A DNA stretch of 64,000 nucleotides from Lautropia sp. (GCA_030527825.1 JAUNAC010000001.1:124001-188000), one strand, 5' to 3'; counted from the first letter of the stretch, positions 38,917 through 47,815 are shown. Numbers and translations are program-made. Notes: generated by a model not told the origin, from the letters alone.

Positions 38917-39222
38917 ATGACGACAACTCACACGTCTTCCCACGCCATCACCATCCGTTACTGCACACTGTGTCACTGGCTGCTGCGTGCCGGCTGGATG
39001 GCCCAGGAACTGCTGTCGACTTTCGGCACCGACCTGGGCGGCGGCGTGACACTGCTACCGGATACCGGCGGCGTTTTTCAAATTCATTGCGGAGATACCC
39101 TGGTTTGGGATCGGCGCCGCGATGGCGGTTTTCCCGATATCAAAACACTCAAACAGCGCGTTCGCGACCTGATTGATCCGGCGCGCGATCTGGGCCACAT
39201 CGACCGGCAGTCGCAGCCCTAG
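38917..39222 (+). CDS. SelT/SelW/SelH-family (Rdx) thioredoxin-like protein, Cys form
   Basis: A 101-residue member of the Rdx family, selenoprotein-W-like. It shows IRYCTLCHWLLRAGWMAQEL with the CxxC redox motif (Cys rather than selenocysteine at the second position), then the GTGGVFQI-like DTGGVFQIHCGDTLVWDRRR and GGFPDIKTLKQRVRDLIDP. Members of this family are small thioredoxin-fold proteins of uncertain role, probably redox. The start MTTTHTSSHAITIRYC is a normal bacterial beginning for the family. Confidence 0.85.
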   Translation: MTTTHTSSHAITIRYCTLCHWLLRAGWMAQELLSTFGTDLGGGVTLLPDTGGVFQIHCGDTLVWDRRRDGGFPDIKTLKQRVRDLIDPARDLGHIDRQSQP

Positions 39223-39836
39223 CCCCCGCCCAGCCACTGATTCAGATTGCTGTCCAGCTACGGATCCAGCTCATAACGGCAGGGTCCGATAACCGCCTGG
39301 GCCCCTATCCAGGTGACGGGCAACCTCGCTGTCGCTACCGTGCACCATCAGTTTCAGTACGCCCGTACCGCGGGATACACACGGAGCGGCCATGACGGTT
39401 CAGCACACGAATGAGCACGCATCGTCGCTACAATATAATTCGATTTCAAATTATTCAGAATCGCTCAATATTGAAACGTCTGGCAACGACGATTACCTGA
39501 TGCCTACCCGTGCTGCACCGCTTGCCCAGCGATCAGCCGGGATGATCCTGGCGGTACGGCACCCTGATGCTGAACGACCTGGTTATCAGCATGCCTGTGG
39601 TCGCTGTGGTTACCTGCTTTACACTCAAATGGCAAAACAGTTTTCACACCACACCATGTTATTGCCAACCTCAATATCTGCCCGGTTCAAGGCATAGCGA
39701 ATCATGGTCATCTGCACAAACAGCACATTGACATCCGTCATGCCACCTGCTCTTTCTGGAGGTCTCATTTTTTGCGCTGCGCGGGTTTCTTACGATTGCA
39801 CTGGACTGCCCAACGACCATCACAACTCGCACGAAA
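39223..39836. other. Stretch of about 600 bp without a recognisable gene
   Basis: Between the SelW-like gene and the end of mntP I find no gene I can name. It contains an AT-rich patch (39430-39475, including TATAAT at 39434-39439) in otherwise GC-rich DNA. Plus-strand frames of 101 and 66 codons (39392-39697 and 39704-39904) have no recognisable sequence and unlikely composition. A 38-codon minus-strand frame is listed separately. It may be an eroded gene region. Confidence 0.4.
39625..39741 (-). CDS. Possible small protein, 38 residues, unrecognised
   Basis: A minus-strand frame starting ATGACGGATGTCAAT encodes a 38-residue peptide with MTDVNVLFVQMTMIRYALNR and ending CENCFAI. An AGGTGG sequence stands just before the ATG and could bind the ribosome. 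The residues look protein-like (CxxC near the end, amphipathic middle), but I recognise no family. It could be the fragment of a lost gene or chance. Confidence 0.25.
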   Translation of the reverse strand: MTDVNVLFVQMTMIRYALNRADIEVGNNMVWCENCFAI

Positions 39837-40568
39837 CTAGCTCAGTACGCAATCGCGAATCAGTGCCAGGGCCGGCCCCTCTGACAGGTGTTCATAGAGA
39901 ATAATCGAGCCGATCAGGATAAGCACGATGCCGCCCAGCATCTCGGCCCGACGACCGACAATACCACCCAGCAACCGTCCCAGCATGACGCCGATGGTCA
40001 CCATTACGGTAGTACACAGACCAATGACCAGGGCAACCTGACTGATGGGCACTTCCACAAAGGCAAGGGTCACGCCCACCGCCATGGCATCAATGCTGGT
40101 TGCCACACTCGTCATGACCGTCGCCAGCATCCCTTCCGGCAGCATGCGGCTGCGCACTTCCGCCACCCCGGCACCGGCTGGGGTCACATGCGGAGGACGG
40201 GCGATGCTGGTGCACGCGATGTCGGCCTCAGCCATCACCCGACCCACAGGGCCTTCGCACAGGGGGCCAGCCATCTTGCAGCAGTCAGTCTCGACCGGCT
40301 GGAAGGACTTCCAGATCATGTGTCCGCCCAGTACCAGCAGCAGTCCGAATGCCACCCAGTGATCGATGCTGGCAATGAAATGGGAAGCGAATGAACCCAG
40401 CATCCAGCCCAGCAATGGCGTCATGGCCTCGACAATGCCAAAAGTAATGCCCACGCACAGCGCCTGGGCGAGACGGGGTCGCGACATGCAGGCACCCTTG
40501 GCCAGCGCCGCTGCAAATGCATCCGTGGACATCGCCATGCCCAGGGCAACAATGGATACGATACTCAT
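39837..40568 (-). CDS. mntP: Manganese efflux pump MntP
   Basis: MntP exports Mn2+ across the inner membrane. The two half-repeats are visible: [18 protein letters not shown] and [19 protein letters not shown], each with the Asp that forms the ion path, and LLGWMLGSF / [17 protein letters not shown]. It is 243 residues against about 190 for E. coli MntP; the extra 55 or so are in the central loop ([11 protein letters not shown] ... VRSRMLPEG), which is Cys-containing. The start at 40568 is supported by the riboswitch that occupies the upstream in-frame codons. Confidence 0.93.
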   Translation of the reverse strand: MSIVSIVALGMAMSTDAFAAALAKGACMSRPRLAQALCVGITFGIVEAMTPLLGWMLGSFASHFIASIDHWVAFGLLLVLGGHMIWKSFQPVETDCCKMAGPLCEGPVGRVMAEADIACTSIARPPHVTPAGAGVAEVRSRMLPEGMLATVMTSVATSIDAMAVGVTLAFVEVPISQVALVIGLCTTVMVTIGVMLGRLLGGIVGRRAEMLGGIVLILIGSIILYEHLSEGPALALIRDCVLS

Positions 40569-40639
40569 GGAAGGGGAAATATCCACGGCCGGAACGACAC
40601 AACACACCGCACAGCCGACCTGTGCCTGCACGGTGTATC

Positions 40640-40862
40640 GCTCGTCGGTCTCGCCAGGCCCGGCCCAGAACGGGCCAGTTGCCGGAATGTCCGGAAAGCA
40701 GATCGCAACCATATGTCACGGTCTGACCGGAAACATCTTGGGCCGCCTGCGCCACAGCGTCAATGGAGTCTGCCCAATAAGCAGAGGATGATCCAGCGAC
40801 AGCCGAGTCTGTTGACACAAGCACTTCCAGCGTGGAAGCAGGCTACTCCCCAAAGAGGAACG
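40640..40862 (-). ncRNA. yybP-ykoY manganese riboswitch upstream of mntP
   Basis: On the minus strand the leader holds the conserved CUCUUUGGGGAGUAGCC (40841-40857), then a purine-rich branch with GUCAACAGACUCGG, then GACAUAUGG and, near the 3' side, GGCGAGACCG (40646-40655). These match the order of conserved blocks of the yybP-ykoY Mn2+ riboswitch, which precedes mntP in E. coli and other proteobacteria. The RNA is about 220 nt and ends about 70 nt before the mntP ATG. Exact boundaries are approximate. High Mn2+ should turn mntP on. Confidence 0.85.
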
Positions 40863-41071
40863 CGGCCATAGTACCGCACAAAGATACTTTTTTTATCACA
40901 CATTTGTACACATCAATAAAAACAACAACTTAGGAATAAACAAATACCGATATCGCATTAAATAATAATAATCACTAGCATTAACTTTACGAAAAACCCT
41001 CCCATCGTCCGCCCGCCTGCAACCGGGGCTGGTGGTATGGGCATCGGTACGTGCCGGGACGCTTATCCGGC
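40863..41071. promoter_or_regulatory. AT-rich promoter region for mntP
   Basis: Between the riboswitch and the convergently placed end of the epimerase-like gene, 40870-40985 is strikingly AT-rich in a GC-rich genome, with TTGATGTGTACAAATG and TACTATGG on the minus strand. The mntP transcript probably starts here. I cannot fix one promoter. No coding sequence is seen. Confidence 0.5.
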
Positions 41072-41905
41072 TTATCCGGCACCATAATATTTCTGCGCCA
41101 GCTCCATGGCAGGATCGATAAAAGCCACATCAGCTGCAGGCTCAGCACCTGCCAGCATTTCCACACAGACCCGCTGCTCGGGCAGATGAGCCCGGATGGC
41201 AGCGGCCATATGAGCATGATCGACCGGGCACGTCCGGCTGGGGCTGCCCAGTGGCACCAGATCTTTCTCGCTGGCGTGAATGTGCCTGACCCACTGTCCT
41301 CCCTCCTTCAGCAATGCCCCGATATCTTCACCATTCAGCTGCACCGTGGCGGTATCCAGCACAATGCCCACGGCATGCTGGTCCAGCACCATCGCCATGC
41401 GCAGACTGCTGGCCGTGTCTGTCATAAAATTGCAGCCATAATGCGGATGCACCCCTTCCAGACAGATCTGCACGCCCTCGGCGGCGGCGATGTATCCCAA
41501 CTGACCGAAGAAATCCTGCGCCATCTGCCAGACCAGGTCGTCCGGCAATCCCGCCCGGTTGCGATTGGCCGGCGACCCAAACACCAGACAGCTCGCCCCC
41601 AGCAAGGCCCCTACCCGACATACCGCGCGCAGATAATCCAGCATCTGCTGGCGCACCGGTGCCGGCCCGAACAGGTTCAGACCCTGTGTGCCATACAGAA
41701 GTGACTGCATGCCCACAATCTCCATGCCCTGCCCCGCCCACCAGCGGCGCACGCGCACCACCTCGTGGTCGCGAACACGGCGGACATCGGCAAAGTACTT
41801 GCTGGGCGCGATATCAATGGCATCAATGCTCAGGCGCCGCAGCAATGCCGCCACGGCTGCATCCTGCGCCGGATGCCAGGCCAGGTTGGTCAGTCCCAGT
41901 CTCAT
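41072..41905 (-). CDS. Sugar phosphate isomerase/epimerase-like TIM-barrel protein
   Basis: A 277-residue AP-endonuclease-2-type TIM barrel. It begins MRLGLTNLAWHPAQD and carries GASCLVFGSPANRNR, VQICLEGVHPHYGCNF (metal-binding Glu/His), VGIVLDTATVQLNG and WVRHIHASEKDLVP (metal-binding His), the pattern of the xylose-isomerase-like/IolE/IolI/UxuA superfamily. The substrate cannot be read from the sequence. It overlaps the ABC permease gene upstream by 4 nt and so is the last gene of the peptide/solute importer operon, which suggests it acts on the imported compound. Confidence 0.8.
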   Translation of the reverse strand: MRLGLTNLAWHPAQDAAVAALLRRLSIDAIDIAPSKYFADVRRVRDHEVVRVRRWWAGQGMEIVGMQSLLYGTQGLNLFGPAPVRQQMLDYLRAVCRVGALLGASCLVFGSPANRNRAGLPDDLVWQMAQDFFGQLGYIAAAEGVQICLEGVHPHYGCNFMTDTASSLRMAMVLDQHAVGIVLDTATVQLNGEDIGALLKEGGQWVRHIHASEKDLVPLGSPSRTCPVDHAHMAAAIRAHLPEQRVCVEMLAGAEPAADVAFIDPAMELAQKYYGAG

Positions 41906-42795
41906 GAATGCTCCATACGGGTGGACTGCCGCATCCGGGCAGCCGGATCGAGCAGATCCCGCAGGCCGTCGCCCAGCAGATTCAACCCCAGCACAGCGAG
42001 CATGATGGCCAGCCCTGGCCACAACGCCTGCAGGGGCGCTTCAAACAGAACCGACTGGGCATCCGCCAGCATCCGACCCCAGGACGGTTGAGGGGGCTGC
42101 ACACCAAAACCAAGAAAAGACAGCGCCGCCTCCGCCAGAATGGCCACCGCAAAGCGCACAGTTGCCTGCACGAGCAGCAACGGCAGGATGTTGGGCAGAA
42201 CATGACGTCGGGTGGTCTGCCAGCGGCTCCAGCCGCAAGCCCGTGCGGCCCGGACATAATCACATGACCAGACGGTCGCCGCAGCCGCCCGGGTAATGCG
42301 CACGAAGGAGGGAACACTGTAGAGCCCCACCGCCACCACCGCATTGCCCAGACCGGCGCCAAAAACCGCCGTCAGCATGATGGCGGTCAAAATGGCCGGA
42401 AACGCCAGCAGAAAATCGGCCAGGCGCAGGATACCCGTCTGGATGGGCCCTGGCCGGGCGGCGGCCACCAGCCCGAGGGCCAGACCTGCCGTCAGGGCCA
42501 GCGTCACCGCAACACTCCCGGCCAGCAGCGTGGCCCGGGCCCCCACCAGCAGCTGAGAAAGGGTATCGCGCCCGAAGTCATCGGTGCCCAGCCAGTGCTG
42601 CGCTGAGGGCGGCTGCAATACTGCAGCCATATCCACATCATTCGGGTCGTAAGGAGTCCAGCAGACCGACAACAGCGCCATGCCAAGCAACACGCTCATC
42701 AGCAGCGCCCCGGTCACGAAGCCAGGATGGCGGATCGCCTGCGCTGCCAGGCGGCGCATGGCCTGACGTCGATGGACAGAGGGCAGCATCTGCAT
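41902..42795 (-). CDS. Dipeptide/oligopeptide/nickel-type ABC permease, DppC-like
   Basis: The second permease of a DppABCDF-type importer, 297 residues. The N-terminal OppC segment and membrane helix is followed by LGTDDFGRDTLSQLLVGAR, the family hallmark, and the ABC-interacting EAA loop RAARACGWSRWQTTRRHVLP, then SFLGFGVQPPQPSWGRML. It follows the DppB-like gene by 15 bp. No ATPase genes (DppD/DppF type) are nearby, so the ATPases must be encoded elsewhere. Confidence 0.9.
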   Translation of the reverse strand: MQMLPSVHRRQAMRRLAAQAIRHPGFVTGALLMSVLLGMALLSVCWTPYDPNDVDMAAVLQPPSAQHWLGTDDFGRDTLSQLLVGARATLLAGSVAVTLALTAGLALGLVAAARPGPIQTGILRLADFLLAFPAILTAIMLTAVFGAGLGNAVVAVGLYSVPSFVRITRAAAATVWSCDYVRAARACGWSRWQTTRRHVLPNILPLLLVQATVRFAVAILAEAALSFLGFGVQPPQPSWGRMLADAQSVLFEAPLQALWPGLAIMLAVLGLNLLGDGLRDLLDPAARMRQSTRMEHS

Positions 42796-42810
42796 GGGCT
42801 TGCGGAGGGC

Positions 42811-43761
42811 TCAGCGCACGGGTGTGCGCATCCGGGGATCCGCCCAGCCGGCCAGCGTATCGACCACCACATTGACCAGCACGGCCAGGCTGACCAGTAG
42901 CAGCACGCTGTTGCGTACGACGGGCAGATCGCGATTGGCGATGCTCTGAAACAGCAGGCGTCCCAGACCCGGCAGAGAAAAAACATTCTCGATGACGACC
43001 GCACCGCCAAGCAATTCAGCAAACTGCATGCCAGCGACCGTCAGCACCGGCACGGCAGCATGACGGATCACATGCCTGCGGAGCACCTGTGCGGGCGACA
43101 GCCCCTTGGCCCGCGCGGTGCGGACAAACGCCGCGCCCTGTGCTTCCAGGGTCGCAGTGCGCACGAAACGCGTCAGGATGGCCCCCTGCACGCAGGCCAG
43201 CGCAACCGCCGGCAACCAGAGAAAGCGCATGCCCTGCCACAGGCCGTGCTCCCACCCATCGAATCCGCCCGCCGGCAGCCAGCCCAGACTGACCGAGAAG
43301 ACGACAATCAGCAGCATGCCCAGCCAGAACGCCGGCGTGGCCATCCCCACCTGGGTCAGCGTCATGATGCCCAGGTCAGCCCAGCGGCGATGGTTCAGGA
43401 CAGCCAGGGTGCCCGCCAGAAACGCCACCAGACCTGCCAGCCCCATGGCTAGCAACGCCAAAGGAACGGTCAGCGTCAGACGCTCCCACAGCAGCGTGGC
43501 GACCGGCACACCATAAGCCTGACTCATCCCCAGGTCCCCCCGGAGCACCCCCTGCAGCCAGTGGCTGTAGCGCAGCCAGGCCGGACTGTCCAGACCCAGC
43601 TGGGCAGCCAGCGCCTGGACGGCCTGCGGATCGGCATCGGGGCCAAGCATGACCTGTGCCACATTGCCTGGCAGGATATCCAGCACCAGAAAGACCACAA
43701 CGCTGGCCAACCACAGTGTCAACAGAAGCCCCAGCCAGCGGCCCAGCAGAAAACGGGTCAT
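42811..43761 (-). CDS. Dipeptide/oligopeptide/nickel-type ABC permease, DppB-like
   Basis: First permease of the importer, 316 residues with six predicted membrane segments. It begins MTRFLLGRWLGLLLTLWLAS and has LPGNVAQVMLGPDADPQAVQ, the EAA loop FVRTARAKGLSPAQVLRRHV and GGAVVIENVFSLPGLGRLL, all typical of DppB. An AGGAGCT ribosome binding site overlaps the stop of the substrate-binding-protein gene just upstream. Confidence 0.91.
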   Translation of the reverse strand: MTRFLLGRWLGLLLTLWLASVVVFLVLDILPGNVAQVMLGPDADPQAVQALAAQLGLDSPAWLRYSHWLQGVLRGDLGMSQAYGVPVATLLWERLTLTVPLALLAMGLAGLVAFLAGTLAVLNHRRWADLGIMTLTQVGMATPAFWLGMLLIVVFSVSLGWLPAGGFDGWEHGLWQGMRFLWLPAVALACVQGAILTRFVRTATLEAQGAAFVRTARAKGLSPAQVLRRHVIRHAAVPVLTVAGMQFAELLGGAVVIENVFSLPGLGRLLFQSIANRDLPVVRNSVLLLVSLAVLVNVVVDTLAGWADPRMRTPVR

Positions 43762-43770
43762 CGACAGCTC

Positions 43771-45321
43771 CTAGGCCACCCAGTGCATGGCCCGCAGATC
43801 GTTGGCCAGCATCGGCATGTCCTCCCACAGCCCCTGCAGTGAGCGGCGACTGACCGACACCCAGTGCGGCTGATACAGCCAGGCCAGCACGCAGTCTTCC
43901 GCCAGCAGACGCTGTGCCTGGGCCAGCAACGCCAGCCGGCCCTTCTCATCGACGGTACTCACCAGCTGCCGGTACAGCGCGTCAAAGCGCGGCGAACGAT
44001 AGCCCCAGTAGTAATCCGGCCGAGTGAAGTTCCCCAGATCCAGCGGCTCAACGTGGGAAATGATGCTGAGGTCGTAATCATGGTTGCGATAGGTGCCATT
44101 CAGCCACTGTGCCCATTCGACCAGCTGTGTCCGGCACTGAATCCCCACCCGGGCTAGCTGTGCGATGATGACCTGGGCAGCCTGCCGTGCGTAGGGTGGC
44201 GGCGGTACGGTCAGCGTCAGCGAGAGAGGCAGGGACACGCCCGCCTCCTTCAGCAGCGCCTGTGCCCGCTGGGGATCATGGGGATTGATGGCGGTCGTAT
44301 CCACATACCCGGGCGCATCCGGCGTGTAATGGCTGCCGATCGGTGTGCCATGCCCCAATTGCCCGGCCTTCAGCACCGCCTGCCGGTCAATGGCAGCGGC
44401 AATGGCCCGCCGAACCCGCACATCAGCCAGCACCTTGCGCCGGTGGTTGATGGCCAGCAGGGTCTTGGCCCTGGAGGCTGACACCAGCACCTGCCATGAC
44501 GGATTGTCCTTCAGACGCGCCTGCGCCCGTTCGGTGACCCGTGGAAAGGCATCCAGCTCGCCACTCAGCAGCGCAGCCATCTGCGCAGCGGGCTCGCTGA
44601 TGAAGCGGAAGGTCACCTGTGGAAAGGCCACGGACCCGGCATCACGGAATCCCGGCCATGCCTGCAGGGTGAGCGAGGCTCCCCGACGCCAGCCGGCCAG
44701 CCGGAAAGGGCCGGTTCCCACCGGCTCGACCGCATTGCGGGCCGCGCTCTGCGGCTCCACAATCACGGCCGTGGCCTGCCCCAGCATGAACAGAAAATCC
44801 GCATTCGGCTCGGCCAGCCGGATGACCAGTGTCTGTGCATCCCGGGCCTGCACCGCCTCCATGGCAGCAAAAAAGGCCCGATCCTTGTTTACGCTGTCCT
44901 GTGCCCCGGCACGCTCGAAACTGAACCTCACCGCTTCGGCATCACAGGGTCGGCCGTTCTGGAAACGGACACCGGCACGCAGATGAAATGTCCACGTCCG
45001 CTGATCATCCGACGCCGACCATCGCTCTGCCAGCAATGGGGTCAACACACCGTGCGGCCCCACATGCACCAGCGTTTCAAAGATGTTGTACAGCACCACC
45101 TCTGCAATGGCAGAAGCGGCACCGGCCGTCGGATCCAGCGCCGGCGGCTCCAGTACCATGCCCAGTGTCAGCGGCCGCTTCACCGGCAAAGAGCCTGTCG
45201 CCCGCCCCACGGACGTCTGCGCCACCGCAGACGCCAGCCACCCCGCCGTCCCGCACCGGCCCGCCAGCACCATCCCGCCGGCCGCGCCCAGCGTGGCCCC
45301 CGCAAACACGCGACGCTTCAT
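43771..45321 (-). CDS. Dipeptide/solute-binding protein of ABC importer (SBP family 5)
   Basis: A 516-residue periplasmic binding protein, family 5 (DppA/OppA/NikA type). The signal sequence has twin arginines and RRVFAGATLGAAGGMVLAG, so Tat export is possible. Family motifs: LAERWSASDDQRTWTFHLRAGVRFQNG (quoted in part), PCDAEAVRFSFERA, VGTGPFRLAGW. It is the first gene of the four-gene operon. Ligand is not determined; the neighbouring epimerase-like enzyme suggests something other than plain dipeptides. Confidence 0.9.
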   Translation of the reverse strand: MKRRVFAGATLGAAGGMVLAGRCGTAGWLASAVAQTSVGRATGSLPVKRPLTLGMVLEPPALDPTAGAASAIAEVVLYNIFETLVHVGPHGVLTPLLAERWSASDDQRTWTFHLRAGVRFQNGRPCDAEAVRFSFERAGAQDSVNKDRAFFAAMEAVQARDAQTLVIRLAEPNADFLFMLGQATAVIVEPQSAARNAVEPVGTGPFRLAGWRRGASLTLQAWPGFRDAGSVAFPQVTFRFISEPAAQMAALLSGELDAFPRVTERAQARLKDNPSWQVLVSASRAKTLLAINHRRKVLADVRVRRAIAAAIDRQAVLKAGQLGHGTPIGSHYTPDAPGYVDTTAINPHDPQRAQALLKEAGVSLPLSLTLTVPPPPYARQAAQVIIAQLARVGIQCRTQLVEWAQWLNGTYRNHDYDLSIISHVEPLDLGNFTRPDYYWGYRSPRFDALYRQLVSTVDEKGRLALLAQAQRLLAEDCVLAWLYQPHWVSVSRRSLQGLWEDMPMLANDLRAMHWVA

Positions 45322-45621
45322 GAAGCCCCCCATCAGAACGTCGAAACCGCACATCCTACCCTACCACACCGAAACAGGTGCCACCCCGGGTAAATACCCC
45401 ATCTTCCTGTCAACCCGGCTGTCACGAGCGGCACAGGGGTGACGGGGACAGCCATACCAACCCAGTAAATATCAATAAAAATCAGTCGCACCTGATCTAG
45501 CATCTCATTGGGGTCGCGCCACCACGCCCCACCGCACACCAACCCTGCGCGGTACTGCCCGCCCTGTTGCACCTCTCTGCCAGAGCGGCAGCCATTGATT
45601 CATTTTCAGGAGAACGACATC
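45322..45621. promoter_or_regulatory. Divergent ABC-importer / cupin intergenic region
   Basis: This 300 bp has no gene. It includes an AT-rich patch (CAGTAAATATCAATAAAAAT at 45461-45480) that is a likely promoter area for the divergent genes. No clear operator palindrome is seen. Confidence 0.4.
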
Positions 45622-46161
45622 ATGACATCCCACCGTACACGCAACATCGCCACCCTGCTGGTGACCGGAGCCACCCTGGCCGCCCTCCCTCTGACCGCCG
45701 GTGCCCACGGTGCCGGTACCGGACACGAACACGCTGCCGCTCACAGCCAGCCGGCCACCGACAAGGCGCTGACGCCCGAACAGATTGACCTGTCCTCCGG
45801 CAAGGCCATGCTCGATGCCAACGACCATTATCACGTCCGCACCCTGCGCATCCAGATCCCGGCCCACAAGGAACTGCAGCCGCATGGCCCCAAGGAAGGC
45901 TACTTCTTCGTCACCGTCATCAGCGGCACCCTGCAGATGGGCTTTGGCAAAACCTATGACGCCAGCAAGCTGCAGACCCTGCCCCCCGGCAGCGTCTTCA
46001 CCCATCCAGCCGGGCAACAGCACTTCGCCCGGACCGGCGATGAACCTGTCGTCCTGCAGATCACGGCCATCAACCCCCATGGCGGCAAGTCCATGCACGG
46101 TGGTCACAACGACGAACACGGGCATGCCCACCCGGCAGAGCATCACGACAAGGGGCAATGA
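45622..46161 (+). CDS. Exported histidine-rich cupin protein
   Basis: A 179-residue protein with a signal peptide (MTSHRTRNIATLLVTGATLA, cut near TAGA-HGAG). The cupin core runs HYHVRTLRIQIPAHKELQPH to GYFFVTVISGTLQMGFG and FTHPAGQQHFARTGD, with His residues placed as metal ligands. Both mature ends are rich in His (HGAGTGHEHAAAH near the start, HGGHNDEHGHAHPAEHHDKG at the end), which suggests metal binding in the periplasm. Function is unknown. An AGGAGA ribosome binding site is at 45608. A short CTGGCC / GGCCAG hairpin follows the stop. Confidence 0.8.
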   Translation: MTSHRTRNIATLLVTGATLAALPLTAGAHGAGTGHEHAAAHSQPATDKALTPEQIDLSSGKAMLDANDHYHVRTLRIQIPAHKELQPHGPKEGYFFVTVISGTLQMGFGKTYDASKLQTLPPGSVFTHPAGQQHFARTGDEPVVLQITAINPHGGKSMHGGHNDEHGHAHPAEHHDKGQ

Positions 46162-46564
46162 CTGGCCCCCGGCCAGCAACCCCGGGCATCCCGGACGGAA
46201 GATGGGCAGGAACCCACTGTTAACATGACAACATGTTTCCCATGGATCCTGCCCCCGTCATCCAGCATCTGCGCAGCCGGCTGCCTGGATGATTTCCTGA
46301 ACGACAGCAAAGCCCTGCCGCGGCACGAAGCCGCCTCACCACGCCGCTAGCCAGGCGCCCGAAGGCTGTCCGCCCGGGTCGGCAGCCATCGGGTGGCGGT
46401 ATCCATCCGTTCCACAGGGCATGGCCTCGCCCGTCTCATGTGGCAGCATGACAACACTGCCATCCGTGCCCGAGTCGCCTGCTTCAAGTGCCTGACTCCC
46501 CTCCAGCCGATCCGGGCGTCTGACGCCAGACCCGGCAGGTTCTGGCAGCCACCACGGGGACACC
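46162..46564. other. Intergenic region without recognised gene
   Basis: About 400 bp between the cupin and the membrane-protein gene. It starts with a small hairpin directly after the cupin stop (46162-46176). I see no RNA, repeat or convincing promoter in the rest. Confidence 0.4.
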
Positions 46565-47815
46565 ATGAACGACAATATCGCGGCCCTGATCGTCCTGCTC
46601 AGCATCATGATGGCGTGGGCTGTCGTCTGGTGCAGCATCGCCAGCCGGCGCATCTCGCGCGGCGGGAACGTCTTCATCGCCCATCTGATCGGTGCAACAG
46701 CAGGCATCGGCGCAGCCTTCGGCGCCCTCTGCCTCAGCGCGGGCTGCCTCGTCCCCAGCAAGAAGGACCCGTCGATCAACCTCACCATGGGCATCATCGG
46801 CGGCCTCATCCTGGGGGCCTACCTGATATTGCTGTGGTGGCCACACCGTGCTTCCGGCAAGCCCTCATCCAGGCCGGCAGCAGCTGCCGAGCAGCCAGGA
46901 TCACCCCCTCCCGAAGCGGCATGTCCTGTGCCTGCCCCGCGGCCCACGATGCCCGGACAACCTGGCATCCTGCTGCTGCCTGCCCCCGCCCAGAAGCCTG
47001 TGAGCACATCGACGGCGCTGGTGCTTGTCACACAAACAACACCTCATCCCAGACCGTCTCTCTGGCGTCCGGCGACATGGCGAATCAAAAGCGAGGCATT
47101 CCATGAAAGATGGATTGGCCCCCTTCAGGCAAGGTGGCGCCCCATCAAGGACAGGCTGAACATCAGGCTACAGGCCTGGCAGGAAAAGCGCCTGGCCAGG
47201 AAAGAAGCGCAGCGGCTGGAAAAAATGAACCGACGCCCCTGGCGGGAACGCCTGGGGATGCCACTGGATGACTTCATTGAATACCGCGCTGAAAGACACC
47301 TCACCGCCTGGCTCATCCTTGCCTTCATCGCCGCGCGGGCCTTCCTGTTTCATGCAGCGGGCATGACGACGGACAAGCCCTTCGTGGACATCCTGCTGGA
47401 CGGCATTTTCGTCCTGCTTGCACTGATCGTGACGCTGGCCGTGTCCATCCTGTTGTCTGCGACAGTCTGCATATTTGTCATAGGCATCTGCCTGGTGCCC
47501 CTCGCCATCCTGAGCATCCTTGTCGAGGCCTGGGTACGCATTCGATTCGACAAGCCCTACAGCCCACCGCTGACGCCTGTTGCCAGCAAGGAACCGGATG
47601 ACCTCGACGACGATATCCATGACACCTATGACAACTACCGGCCCTATGCGTCATACAGTCACGACAGATACTGCCATGACACCTCGAACCACCATGGCGC
47701 CTGTCATTCGTACCACGCGTGCCGCTGCAATGAGGCCGAACCGAGAAAATCCAGTTCTTCGGACAGCCTGTTCAACCTGGCCCTCGGCATCTGGATAGGC
47801 AGCCACTGGGACTGA
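46565..47815 (+). CDS. Unrecognised membrane protein with His/Cys/Tyr-rich tail
   Basis: A 416-residue protein I do not recognise. Two membrane helices come first (MNDNIAALIVLLSIMMAWAV and a second near NVFIAHLIGATAGIGAAF, then GIIGGLILGAYLILLWW), then a Pro/Ala-rich linker and a basic, charged middle (RWRPIKDRLNIRLQAWQEKR). Two or three further helices lie near residues 250-325. The C-terminal 80 residues are acidic and rich in Asp, Tyr, His and Cys (YSHDRYCHDTSNHHGACHSY, then HACRCNE), which could bind metal. The composition and coding bias look real. It might work with the His-rich cupin upstream, but the 400 bp gap makes co-transcription uncertain. Confidence 0.65.
   Translation: MNDNIAALIVLLSIMMAWAVVWCSIASRRISRGGNVFIAHLIGATAGIGAAFGALCLSAGCLVPSKKDPSINLTMGIIGGLILGAYLILLWWPHRASGKPSSRPAAAAEQPGSPPPEAACPVPAPRPTMPGQPGILLLPAPAQKPVSTSTALVLVTQTTPHPRPSLWRPATWRIKSEAFHERWIGPLQARWRPIKDRLNIRLQAWQEKRLARKEAQRLEKMNRRPWRERLGMPLDDFIEYRAERHLTAWLILAFIAARAFLFHAAGMTTDKPFVDILLDGIFVLLALIVTLAVSILLSATVCIFVIGICLVPLAILSILVEAWVRIRFDKPYSPPLTPVASKEPDDLDDDIHDTYDNYRPYASYSHDRYCHDTSNHHGACHSYHACRCNEAEPRKSSSSDSLFNLALGIWIGSHWD

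Noticed and set aside
40569-40712. N-terminal extension of MntP by 48 codons
   Set aside because: These codons overlap the conserved 3' part of the riboswitch and do not look like a membrane-protein start.
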